Part shown: positions 21,501 through 33,800 of the stretch, piece by piece
Layout of the letters: each line of letters opens with the position of its first letter
How positions within the stretch are numbered: position 1 is the stretch's first letter
DNA from: Axinella damicornis
Lineage: Eukaryota; Porifera; Demospongiae; Axinellida; Axinellidae
Direction: 5' to 3'
Assembly: GCA_963931865.1 (NCBI GenBank)
Contig: OZ007516.1
Span: forward strand, 309,358-373,357
Length of the DNA stretch: 64,000 bases
Notes under the pieces: generated by a model
What the model saw: the letters and a program-made list of their open reading frames with translations, nothing else
What the model was told of the DNA's origin: nothing
Databases searched by the model: none
Made by a program: the position numbers and the translations under genes

Positions 21501-24500
21501 CCCAGCTAACTGCCCTGGACCTCTCCACTAGAGGAGCATGCTAGCCCAGCTAGCTGCCCTGGCCCTAGTGGAGCATTCTAGCCCAGCTAGCTGCCCTGGC
21601 CCTCTCCACTAGTGGAGCCTGCTAGCCCAGCTAACTGCCCTGGCCCTCTCCACTAGTGGAGCATGCTAGCCCAGCTAGCTGCCCTGGCCCTCTCCACTAG
21701 TGGAGCATGCTAGCACAGCTAGCTGCCCTGGCCTTAGTGGAGCATGCTAGCCCAGCTAGCTGCCCTGGCCCTAGTGGAGCATGCTAGCCCAGCTAGCTGC
21801 CCTGGCCCTAGTGGAGCATGCTAGCCCAGCTAGCTGCCCTGGCCCTCTCCACTAGTGGAGCCTGCTAGCCCAGCTAACTGCCCTGGCCCTAGTGGAGCAT
21901 GCTAGCCCAGCTAGCAGCCCTGGCCCTCTCCACTAGTGGAGCATGCTAGCCCAGCTAGCAGCCCTGGCCCTCTCCACTAGTGGAGCATGCTAGCCCAGCT
22001 AGCTGCCCTGGCCCTAGTGGAGCATGCTAGCCCAGCTAGCTGCCTTGGCCCTCTCCACTAGTGGAGCATGCTAGCCCAGCTAGCTGCCCTGGCCCTCTCC
22101 ACTAGTGGAGCCTGCTAGTCCAGCTAGCTGCCCTGGCCCTAGTGGAGCATGTTAGCCCAGCTAGCTGCCCTGGACCTCTCCACTAGTGGAGCATGCTAGC
22201 CCAGCTAGCTGCCCTGGCCCTCTCCACTAGTGGAGCATGCTAGCCCAGCTAGCTGCCCTGGCCCTCTCCACCAGTGGAGCATGCTAGCACAGCTAGCTGC
22301 CCTAGCCCTCTCCACTAGTGGAGCATGCTAGCCCAACTAGCTGCCCTGGCCCTCTCCACAAGTGGAGCATGCTAGCCCAGCTAGCTGCCCTGGCACTCTC
22401 CACTAGTGGAGCATGCTAGCCCAGCTAGCTGCCCTGACCCTAGTGGAGCATGCTAGCCCAGCTAGCTGCCCTTGCCCAAGTGGAGCATGCTAGCCCAGCT
22501 AGCTGCCCTGGCCCTAGTGGAGCATGCTAGCCCAGCTAGCTACCTTGGCTCACTCCACTAGTGGAGCATGCTAGCCCAGCTAGATGCTTTGGCCCTCTCC
22601 ACTAGTGGAGCATGCTAGCCCAGCTATCTGCCCTGGCCCTCTCCACTAGTGGAGCCTGCTAGCCCAGCTAACTGCCCTGGCCCTAGTGGAGCATGCTAGC
22701 CCAGCTAGCAGCCCTGGCCCTCTCCACTAGTGGAGCATGCTAGCCCAGCTAGCTGCCCTGACCCTAGTGGAGCATGCTAGCCCAGCTAGCTGCCCTGGCC
22801 CTAGTGGAGCATGCTAGCCCAGCTAGCTGCCCTGGCCCTAGTGGAGCATGCTAGCCCAGCTAGCTGCCTTGGCCCACTCCACTAGTGGAGCATGCTAGCC
22901 CAGCTAGCTGCCCTGGCCCTCTCCACTAGTGGAGCCTTCTAGCCCAGCTAGCTGCCCTGGCCCTAGTGGAGCATGGTAGCCCAGCTAGCTGCCCTGGACC
23001 TCTCCACTAGTGGAGCATGCTAGCCCAGCTAGCTGCCCTGGCCTTAGTGGAGCATGGTAGCCCAGCTAGCTGCCCTGGCCCTCTCCACTAGTGGAGCCTG
23101 CTAGCCCAGCTAACTGCCCTGGACCTCTCCACTAGTGGAGCATGCTAGCCCAACTAGCTGCCCTTGCCCTGGTGGAGCATTCTAGCCCAGCTAGCTGCCC
23201 TGGCCCTCTCCACTAGTGGAGCCTGCTAGCCCAGCTAACTGCCCTGGCCCTAGTGGAGCATGCTAGCCCAGCTAGCAGCCCTGGCCCTCTCCACTAGTGG
23301 AGCATGCTAGCCCAGCTAGCTGCCCTGACCCTAGTGGAGCATGCTAGCCCAGCTAGCTGCCCTGGCCCTAGTGGAGCATGCTAGCCCAGCTAGCTGCCCT
23401 GGCCCTAGTGGAGCATGCTAGCCCAGCTAGCTGCCTTGGCCCACTCCACTAGTGGAGCATGCTAGCCCAGCTAGCTGCCCTGGCCCTCTCCACTAGTGGA
23501 GCCTTCTAGCCCAGCTAGCTGCCCTGGCCCTAGTGGAGCATGGTAGCCCAGCTAGCTGCCCTGGACCTCTCCACTAGTGGAGCATGCTAGCCCAGCTAGC
23601 TGCCCTGGCCTTAGTGGAGCATGGTAGCCCAGCTAGCTGCCCTGGCCCTCTCCACTAGTGGAGCATGCTAGCCCATCTAGCTGCCCTGGCCCTCTCCACT
23701 AGTGGAGCCTGCTAGCCCAGCTAACTGCCCTGGACCTCTCCACTAGTGGAGCATGCTAGCCCAACTAGCTGCCCTTGCCCTGGTGGAGCATTCTAGCCCA
23801 GCTAGCTGCCCTGGCCCTCTCCACTAGTGGAGCCTGCTAGCCCAGCTAACTGCCCTGGCCCTAGTGGAGCATGCTAGCCCAGCTAGCAGCCCTGGCCCTC
23901 TCCACTAGTGGAGCATGCTAGCCCAGCTAGCAGCCCTGGCCCTCTCCACTAGTGGAACATGCTAGCCCAGCTAGCTGCCCTGGCCCTAGTGGAGCATGCT
24001 AGCCCAGATTGCTGCCTTGGCCCTCTCCACTAGTGGAGGATGCTAGCCCGGCTAGCTGCCCTGGCCCTAGTGGAGCATGCTAGCCCAGCTAGCTGCCCTG
24101 GCCCTAGTGGAGCATGCTAGCCCAGCTAGCTGCCCTGGCTCTAGTGGAGCATGCTAGCCCAGCTAGTTGCCCTGGCCCTAGTGGAGCATGCTAGCCCAGC
24201 TAGCTGCCCTAGCCCTAGTGGAGCATGCTAGCCCAGCTAGCTGCCCTGGCCCTAGTGGAGCATGCTAGCCCAGCTAGCTGCCTTGGCCCTCTCCACTAGT
24301 GGAGCATGCTAGCCCAGCTAGCTGCCTTGGCCCTCTCCACTAGTGGAGCCTACTAGCCCAGCTAGCTGCCGTGGCCCTCTCCACTAGTGGAGCATGCTAG
24401 CCCAGCTAGCTGCCCTGGCCCTCTCCACTAGTGGAGCATGCTAGCCCAGCTAGCTGCCCTGGCCCTCTCCACTAGTGGAGCATGCTAGCACAGCTAGCTG

Positions 24501-25163
24501 CCCTGGCCCTCTCCACTAGTGGAGCATGCTAGACCAGCTAGCTGCCCTGGACCTATTGGAGCATGCTATCCCAGCTAGCTGCCCTGACCCTCTCCACTTG
24601 TGGAGCATGCTAGCCCAGCTAGCTGCCCTGGCCCTCTCCACTAGTGGAGCATGCTAGCCCAGCTAGCTGCCCTGGCCCTCTCCACTAGTGGAGCATGCTA
24701 GCCCAGCTAGCTGCCCTGGCCCTCTCCACTAGTGGAGCATGCTATCCCAGCTAGCTGCCCTGGCCCTCTCCACTAGTGGAGCCTGCTAGCCCAGCTAACT
24801 GCCCTGGCCCTAGTGGAGCATGCTAGCCCAGCTAGCAGCCCTGGCCCTCTCCACTAGTGGAGCATGCTAGCCCAGTTAGCTGCCCTGACCCTAGTGGAGC
24901 ATGCTAGCCCAGCTAGCTGCCCTGGCCCAAGTGGAGCATGCTAGCCCAGCTAGCTGCCCTGGCCCTAGTGGAGCATGCTAGCCCAGCTAGCTGCCTTGGC
25001 CCACTCCACTAGTGGAGCATGCTAGCCCAGCTAGCTGCTTTGGCCCTCTCCACTAGTGGAGCATGCTAGCCCAGCTAGCTGCCCTGGCCCTCTCCACTAG
25101 TGGAGCCTGCTAGCCCAGCTAACTGCCCTGGCCCTAGTAGAGCATGCTAGCCCAGCTAGCAGC
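15515..25163 (+). repeat. Multi-kilobase duplicated blocks within the satellite (offsets 4857 and 3975 bp)
   Basis: Rare variant monomers recur at fixed offsets. AGCCTACTAG lies at 15515, 20372, 24347 and 28061. CCCTGGCCCATCTCC lies at 16331, 21188, 25163 and 28215. Both pairs give offsets of 4857 and then 3975 bp. The last step differs (3714 against 3052), showing an internal loss of about 660 bp in the fourth copy. CAGATTGCTGCC at about 20031 and 24006 also gives 3975. Confidence 0.8.
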
Positions 25164-28100
25164 CCTGGCCCATCTCCACTAGTGGAGCATGCTAGCCCAG
25201 CTAGCTGCCCTGACCCTAGTGGAGCATGCTAGCCCAGCTAGCTGCCCTGGCCCTAGTGGAGCATGCTAGCCCAGCTAGCTGCCCTGGCCCTAGTGGAGCA
25301 TGCTAGCCCAGCTAGCTGCCTTGGCCCACTCCACTAGTGGAGCATGCTAGCCCAGCTAGCTGCCCTGGCCCTCTCCACTAGTGGAGCATGCTAGCCCAGC
25401 TAGCTGCCCTGGCCTTAGTGGAGCATGCTAGCAAAGCTAGCTGCCCTGGCCCTCTCCACTAGTGGAGCCTGCTAGCCCAGCTAACTGCCCTGGACCTCTC
25501 CACTAGTGGAGTATGCTAGCCCAGCTAGCTGCCCTGGCCCTAGTGGAGCATTCTAGCCCAGCTAGCTGCCCTGGCCCTCTCCACTAGTGGAGCCTGCTAG
25601 CCCAGCTAACTGCCCTGGCCCTAGTGGAGCATGCTAGCCCAGCTAGCAGCCCTGGCCCTCTCCACTAGTGGAGCATGCTAGCCCAGCTAGCAGCCCTGGC
25701 CCTCTCCACTAGTGGAGCATGCTAGCCCAGCTAGCTGCCCTGGCCCTAGTGGAGCATGCTAGCCCAGCTAGCTGCCTTGGCCCTCTCCACTAGTGGAGCA
25801 TGCTAGCCCAGCTAGCTGCCCTGGCCCTCTCCACTAGTGGAGCCTGCTAGTCCAGCTAGCTGCCCTGGCCCTAGTGGAGCATGTTAGCCCAGCTAGCTGC
25901 CCTGGACCTCTCCACTAGTGGAGCATGCTAGCCCAGCTAGCTGCCCTGGCCCTCTCCACTAGTGGAGCATGCTAGCCCAGCTAGCTGCCCTGGCCCTCTC
26001 CACTAGTGGAGCATGCTAGCACAGCTAGCTGCCCTGGCCCTCTCCACTAGTGGAGCATGCTAGATCAGCTAGCTGCCCTGGACCTATTGGAGCATGCTAG
26101 CCCAGCTAGCTGCCCTTACCCTCTCCACTTGTTGAGCATGCTAGCCCAGCTAGCTGCCCTGGCCCTCTCCACTAGTGGAGCATGCTAGCCCAACTAGCTG
26201 CCCTGGCCCTCTCCACTAGTGGAGCATGCTAGCCCAGCTAGCTGCCCTAGCCCTCTCCACTAGTGGAGCATGCTAGCCCAACTAGCTGCCCTGGCCCTCT
26301 CCACAAGTGGAGCATGCTAGCCCAGCTAGCTGCCCTGGCACTCTCCACTAGTGGAGCATGCTGGCCCAGCTAGCTGCCCTGGCCTTCTCCAGTAGTGGAG
26401 CATGCTAGCCCAGCTAGCTGCCATGGCCCTAGTGGAGCATGCTAGCACAACTAGCTTCCCTGGCCCTCTCCACTAGTGGAGCATGCTAGCTGCCCTGGAC
26501 CTATTGGATCATGCTAGCCCAGCTAGCTGCCCTGGCCCTCTCCACTTGTGGAGCATGCTAGCCCAGCTAGCTGCCCTGGCCCTCTCCACTAGTGGAGCAT
26601 GCTAGCCCAGCTAGCTGCCCTGGCCCTCTCCACTAGTGGAGCATGCTAGCCCAGCTAGCTGCCCTGGCCCTCTCCACTAGTGGAGCATGCTAGCCCAGCT
26701 AGCTGCCCTGGCCCTCTCCACTAGTAGAGCATGCTAGCCCAGCTAGCTGCCCTGGCCCTCTCCACTAGTGGAGCATGCTAGCCCAGCTAGCTGCCCTGAC
26801 CCTAGTGGAGCATGCTAGCCCAGCTAGCTGCCCTTGCCCAAGTGGAGCATGCTAGCCCAGCTAGCTGCCCTGGCCCTAGTGGAGCATGCTAGCCCAGCTA
26901 GCTACCTTGGCTCACTCCACTAGTGGAGCATGCTAGCCCAGCTAGCTGCTTTGGCCCTCTCCACTAGTGGAGCATGCTAGCCCAGCTAGCTGCCCTGGCC
27001 CTCTCCACTAGTGGAGCCTGCTAGCCCAGCTAACTGCCCTGGCCCTAGTGGAGCATGCTAGCCCAGCTAGCAGCCCTGGCCCTCTCCACTAGTGGAGCAT
27101 GCTAGCCCAGCTAGCTGCCCTGACCCTAGTGGAGCATGCTAGCCCAGCTAGCTGCCCTGGCCCTAGTGGAGCATGCTAGCCCAGCTAGCTGCCCTGGCCC
27201 TAGTGGAGCATGCTAGCCCAGCTAGCTGCCTTGGCCCACTCCACTAGTGGAGCATGCTAGCCCAGCTAGCTGCCCTGGCCCTCTCCACTAGTGGAGCCTT
27301 CTAGCCCAGCTAGCTGCCCTGGCCCTAGTGGAGCATGGTAGCCCAGCTAGCTGCCCTGGACCTCTCCACTAGTGGAGCATGCTAGCCCAGCTAGCTGCCC
27401 TGGCCTTAGTGGAGCATGGTAGCCCAGCTAGCTGCCCTGGCCCTCTCCACTAGTGGAGCCTGCTAGCCCAGCTAACTGCCCTGGACCTCTCCACTAGTGG
27501 AGCATGCTAGCCCAACTAGCTGCCCTGGCCCTGGTGGAGCATTCTAGCCCAGCTAGCTGCCCTGGCCCTCTCCACTAGTGGAGCCTGCTAGCCCAGCTAA
27601 CTGCCCTGGCCCTAGTGGAGCATGCTAGCCCAGCTAGCAGCCCTGGCCCTCTCCACTAGTGGAGCATGCTAGCCCAGCTAGCAGCCCTGGCCCTCTCCAC
27701 TAGTGGAACATGCTAGCCCAGCTAGCTGCCCTGGCCCTAGTGGAGCATGCTAGCCCAGATTGCTGCCTTGGCCCTCTCCACTAGTGGAGGATGCTAGCCC
27801 GGCTAGCTGCCCTGGCCCTAGTGGAGCATGCTAGCCCAGCTAGCTGCCCTGGCTCTAGTGGAGCATGCTAGCCCAGCTAGTTGCCCTGGCCCTAGTGGAG
27901 CATGCTAGCCCAGCTAGCTGCCCTAGCCCTAGTGGAGCATGCTAGCCCAGCTAGCTGCCCTGGCCCTAGTGGAGCATGCTAGCCCAGCTAGCTGCCTTGG
28001 CCCTCTCCACTAGTGGAGCATGCTAGCCCAGCTAGCTGCCTTGGCCCTCTCCACTAGTGGAGCCTACTAGCCCAGCTAGCTGCCGTGGCCCTCTCCACTA

Positions 28101-30872
28101 GTGGAGCATGCTAGCCCAGCTAGCTGCCCTGGCCCTCTCCACTAGTGGAGCATGCTAGCCCAGCTAGCTGCCCTGGCCCTCTCCACTAGTGGAGCATGCT
28201 AGCCCAGCTAGCAGCCCTGGCCCATCTCCACTAGTGGAGCATGCTAGCCCAGCTAGCTGCCCTGACCCTAGTGGAGCATGCTAGCCCAGCTAGCTGCCCT
28301 GGCCCTAGTGGAGCATGCTAGCCCAGCTAGCTGCCCTGGCCCTAGTGGAGCATGCTAGCCCAGCTAGCTGCCTTGGCCCACTCCACTAGTGGAGCATGCT
28401 AGCCCAGCTAGCTGCCCTGGCCCTCTCCACTAGTGGAGCATGCTAGCCCAGCTAGCTGCCCTGGCCTTAGTGGAGCATGCTAGCCCAGCTAGCTGCCCTG
28501 GCCCTCTCCACTAGTGGAGCCTGCTAGCCCAGCTAACTGCCCTGGACCTCTCCACTAGTGGAGCATGCTAGCCCAGCTAGCTGCCCTGGCCCTAGTGGAG
28601 CATTCTAGCCCAGCTAGCTGCCCTGGCCCTCTCCACTAGTGGAGCCTGCTAGCCCAGCTAACTGCCCTGGCCCTAGTGGAGCATGCTAGCCCAGCTAGCA
28701 GCCCTGGCCCTCTCCACTAGTGGAGCATGCTAGCCCAGCTAGCAGCCCTGGCCCTCTCCACTAGTGGAGCATGCTAGCCCAGCTAGCTGCCCTGGCCCTA
28801 GTGGAGCATGCTAGCCCAGCTAGCTGCCTTGGCCCTCTCCACTAGTGGAGCATGCTAGCCCAGCTAGCTGCCCTGGCCCTATCCACTAGTGGAGCCTGCT
28901 AGTCCAGCTAGCTGCCCTGGCCCTAGTGGAGCATGTTAGCCCAGCTAGCTGCCCTGGACCTCTCCACTAGTGGAGCATGCTAGCCCAGCTAGCTGCCCTG
29001 GCCCTCTCCACTAGTGGAGCATGCTAGCCCAGCTAGCTGCCCTGGCCCTCTCCACTAGTGGAGCATGCTAGCACAGCTAGCTGCCCTGGCCCTCTCCACT
29101 AGTGGAGCATGCTAGACCAGCTAGCTGCCCTGGACCTATTGGAGCATGCTAGCCCAGCTAGCTGCCCTTACCCTCTCCACTTGTTGAGCATGCTAGCCCA
29201 GCTAGCTGCCCTGGCCCTCTCCACTAGTGGAGCATGCTAGCCCAGCTAGCTGCCCTGGCCCTCTCCACTAGTGGAGCATGCTAGCCCATCAAGCTGCCCT
29301 GGCCCTCTCCACAAGTGGAGCATGCTAGCCCAGCCAGCTGCCCTGGCCCTCTCCACTAGTGGAGCATGCTAGCCCAGCTAGCTGCCCTGACCCTAGTGGA
29401 ACATGCTAGCCCAACTAGTTTCCCTGGCCCTAGTGGACCATGCTAGCCCAGCTAGCTGCCCTGGACCTCTCCACTAGTGGAGCATACTAGCCCAGCTAGC
29501 TGCCCTAGCCCTCTCCACTAGTGGAGCATGCTAGCCCAGCTAGCTGCCCTGGCCCTCTCCACTAGTGGAGCATGCTAGCCCAGCTAGCTGCCCTGGCCCT
29601 CTCCACTAGTGGAGCATGCTAGCCCAGCTAGCTGCCCTGGCCCTCTCCACTAGTGGAGCATGCTAGCCCAGCTAGCTGCCCTGGCCCTCTCCACTAGTGG
29701 AGCATGCTAGCCCAGGTAGCTGCCCTGGCCCTACTGGAGCATGCTAGCACAACTAGCTTCCCTAGCCCAGCTAGCTGCCCTGGACCTATTGGAGCATGCT
29801 AGCCCAGCTAGCTGCGCTGGCCCTCTCCACTAGTGGAGCATGCTAGCCCAGCTAGCTGCCCTGGCCCTCTCCACAAGTGGAGCATGCTAGCCCAGCTAGC
29901 TGCCCTGGCAATCTCCACTAGTGGAGCATGCTGGCCCAGCTAGCTGCCCTGGCCCTCTCCACTAGTGGAGCATGCTAGCCCAGCTAGCTGCCATGGCCCT
30001 AGTGGAGCATGCTAGCACAACTAGCTTCCCTGGCCCTCTCCACTAGTGGAGCATGCTAGCTGCCCTGGACCTATTGGAGCATGCTAGCCCAGCTAGCTGC
30101 CCTGGCCCTCTCCACTAGTGAAGCCTGCTAGCCCAGCTAACTACCCTGGACCTCTCCACTAGTGGAACATGCTAGCCCAGCTAGCTGCCCTGGCCCTAGT
30201 GGAGCATTCTAGCCCATCTAGCTGCCCTGGCCCTCTCCACTAGTGGAGCCTGCTAGCCCAGCTAACTGCCCTGGCCCTAGTGGAGCATGCTAGCCCAGCT
30301 AGCTGCCTTGGCCCTCTCCACTAGTGGAGCATGCTAGCCCAGCTAGCTGCCCTGGCCCTCTCCACTAGTGGAGCCTGCTAGCCCAGCTAGCTGCCCTGGC
30401 CCTAGTGGAGCATGCTAGCCCAGCTAGCTGCCCTGGCCCTCTCCACTAGTGGAGCATGCTAGCCCAGCTAGCTACCCTGGCCCTCTCCACTAGTGGAGCA
30501 TGCTAGCCCAGGTAGCTGCCCTGGCCCTACTGGAGCATGCTAGCACAACTAGCTTCCCTAGCCCAGCTAGCTGCCCTGGACCTATTGGAGCATGCTAGCC
30601 CAGCTAGCTGCGCTGGCCCTCTCCACTAGTGGAGCATGCTAGCCCAGCTAGCTGCCCTGGCCCACTCCACTAGTGGGGCATGCTAGCCCAGCTAGCTGCC
30701 CTGGCCCTCTCCACTAGTGGAGCATGCTAGCCCAGCTAGCTGCCCTGGTCCTCTCCACTAGTGGAGCATGCTAGCCCAGCTAGCTGCCCTGGCCTTCTCC
30801 ACTAGTGGAGCATGCTAGCCCAGCTAGCTGCCCTGGCCCTCTCCACTAGTGGAGCATGCTAGCCCAGCTAGC

Positions 30873-33800
30873 TGCCCTAGCCCTCTCCACTAGTGGAGCA
30901 TGCTAGCCCAACTAGCTGCCCTGGCCCTCTCCACTAGTGGAGCATGCTAGCCCAGCTAGCTGCCCTAGCCCTCTCCACTAGTGGAGCATGCTAGCCCAAC
31001 TAGCTGCCCTGGCCCTCTCCACAAGTGGAGCATGCTAGCCCAGCTAGCTGCCCTGGCCCTCTCCACTAGTGGAGTATGCTAGCCAAGCTAGCTGCCATGG
31101 CCCTAGTGGAGCATGCTAGCACAACTAGCTTCCCTGGCCCTCTCCACTAGTGGAGCATGCTAGCTGCCCTGGACCTATTGGAGCATGCTAGCCCAGCTAG
31201 CTGCCCTGGCCCTCTCCACTAGTGGAGCCTGCTAGCCCAGCTAACTACCCTGGACCTCTCCACTAGTGGAGCATGCTAGCCCAGCTAGCTGCCCTGGCCC
31301 TAGTGGAGCATTCTAGCCCAGCTAGCTGCCCTGGCCCTCTCCACTAGTGGAGCCTGCTAGCCCAGCTAACTGCCCAGGCCCTAGTGGAGCATGCTAGCCC
31401 AGCTAGCTGCCTTGGCCCTCTCCACTAGTGGAGCATGCTCGCCCAGCTAGCTGCCCTGTCCCTCTCCACTAGTGGAGCCTGCTAGCCCAGCTAGCTGCCC
31501 TGGCCCTAGTGGAGCATGCTAGCCCAGCTAGCTGCCCTGGACCTCTCCACTAGTGGAGCATGCTAGCCCAGCTAACTGCCCTGGCCCTAGTGGAGCATGC
31601 TAGCCCAGCTAGCAGCCCTGGCCCTCTCCACTAGTGGAGCATGCTAGCCCAGCTAGCTGCCCTGACCCTAGTGGAGCATGCTAGCCAAGCTAGCTGCCCT
31701 AGCCCAAGTGGAGCATGCTAGCCCAGCTAGCTGCTTTGGCCCTCTCCACTAGTGGAGCATGCTAGCCCAGCTAGCTGCCATGGCCCTCTCCACTAGTGGA
31801 GCCTGCTAGCCCAGCTAACTGCCCTGGCCCTAGTGGAGCATGCTAGCCCAGCTAGCAGCCCTGGCCCTCTCCACTAGTGGAGCATGCTAGCCCAGCTAGC
31901 TGCCCTGACCCTAGTGGAGCATGCTAGCCCAGCTAGCTACCCTGGCCCTAGTGGAGCATGCTAGCCCAACTAGCTGCCCTGGCCCTAGTGGAGCACTGGC
32001 CTTAGTGGAGCATGCTAGCCCAGCTAGCTGCCCTGGCCCTCTCCACTAGTGGAGCCTGCTAGCCCAGCTAACTGCCCTGGACCTCTCCACCAGTGGAGCA
32101 TGCTAGCCCAGCTAGCTGCCTTGGCCCTAGTGGAGCATTCTAGCCCAGCTAGCTGCCCTGGCCCTCTCCACTAGTGGAGCCTGCTAGCCCAGCTAACTGC
32201 CCTGGCACTAGTGGAGCATGCTAGCCCAGCTAGCTGCCCTGGCCCTAGTGGAGCATGCTAGACCAGCTAGCTGCCTTGGCCCTCTCCACTAGGGGAGCAT
32301 GCTAGCCCAGCTAGCTGCCCTGGCCCTCTCCACTAGTGGAGCCTGCTAGCCCAGCTAGCTGCCCTGGCCCTAGTGGAGCATGCTAGCCCAGCTAGCTGCC
32401 CTGGACCTCTCCACTAGTGGAGCATGCTAGCCCAGCTAACTGCCCTGGCCCTAGTGGAGCATGGTAGCCCAGCTAGCAGCCCTGGCCCTCTCCACTAGTG
32501 GAGCATGCTAGCCCAGCTAGCTGCCCTGGCCCTCTCCACTAGTGGAGCATGCTAGCCCATCTAGCTGCCCTCGCCCTCTCCACTAGTGGAGCATGCTAGC
32601 CCAGCTAGCTACCCTGCCCTCTCCACTAGTGGAGCATGCTAGCCCAGGTAGCTGCCCTGGCCCTACTGGAGCATGCTAGCACAACTAGCTTCCCTAGCCC
32701 AGCTAGCTGCCCTGGACCTATTGGAGCATGCTAGCCCAGCTAGCTGCGCTGGCCCTCTCCACTAGTGGAGCATGCTAGCCCAGCTAGCTGCCCTGGCCCA
32801 CTCCACTAGTGGGGCATGCTAGCCCAGCTAGCTGCCCTGGCCCTCTCCACTAGTGGAGCATGCTAGCCCAGCTAGCTGCCCTGGTCCTCTCCACTAGTGG
32901 AGCATGCTAGCCCAGCTAGCTGCCCTGGCCTTCTCCACTAGTGGAGCATGCTAGCCCAGCTAGCTGCCCTGGCCCTCTCCACTAGTGGAGCATGCTAGCC
33001 CAGCTAGCTGCCCTAGCCCTCTCCACTAGTGGAGCATGCTAGCCCAACTAGCTGCCCTGGCCCTCTCCACTAGTGGAGCATGCTAGCCCAGCTAGCTGCC
33101 CTAGCCCTCTCCACTAGTGGAGCATGCTAGCCCAACTAGCTGCCCTGGCCCTCTCCACAAGTGGAGCATGCTAGCCCAGCTAGCTGCCCTGGCACTCTCC
33201 ACTAGTGGAGCATGCTGGCCCAGCTAGCTGCCCTGGCCTTCTCCACTAGTGGAGCATGCTAGCCCAGCTAGCTGCCCTGGCCCTCTCCACTAGTGGAGTA
33301 TGCTAGCCCAGCTAGCTGCCATGGCCCTAGTGGAGCATGCTAGCACAACTAGCTTCCCTGGCCCTCTCCACTAGTGGAGCATGCTAGCTGCCCTGGACCT
33401 ATTGGAGCATGCTAGCCCAGCTAGCTGCCCTGGCCCTCTCCACTAGTGGAGCCTGCTAGCCCAGCTAACTACCCTGGACCTCTCCACTAGTGGAGCATGC
33501 TAGCCCAGCTAGCTGCCCTGGCCCTAGTGGAGCATTCTAGCCCAGCTAGCTGCCCTGGCCCTCTCCACTAGTGGAGCCTGCTAGCCCAGCTAACTGCCCT
33601 GGCCCTAGTGGAGCATGCTAGCCCAGCTAGCTGCCTTGGCCCTCTCCACTAGTGGAGCATGCTAGCCCAGCTAGCTGCCCTGTCCCTCTCCACTAGTGGA
33701 GCCTGCTAGCCCAGCTAGCTGCCCTGGCCCTAGTGGAGCATGCTAGCCCAGCTAGCTGCCCTGGACCTCTCCACTAGTGGAGCATGCTAGCCCAGCTAAC

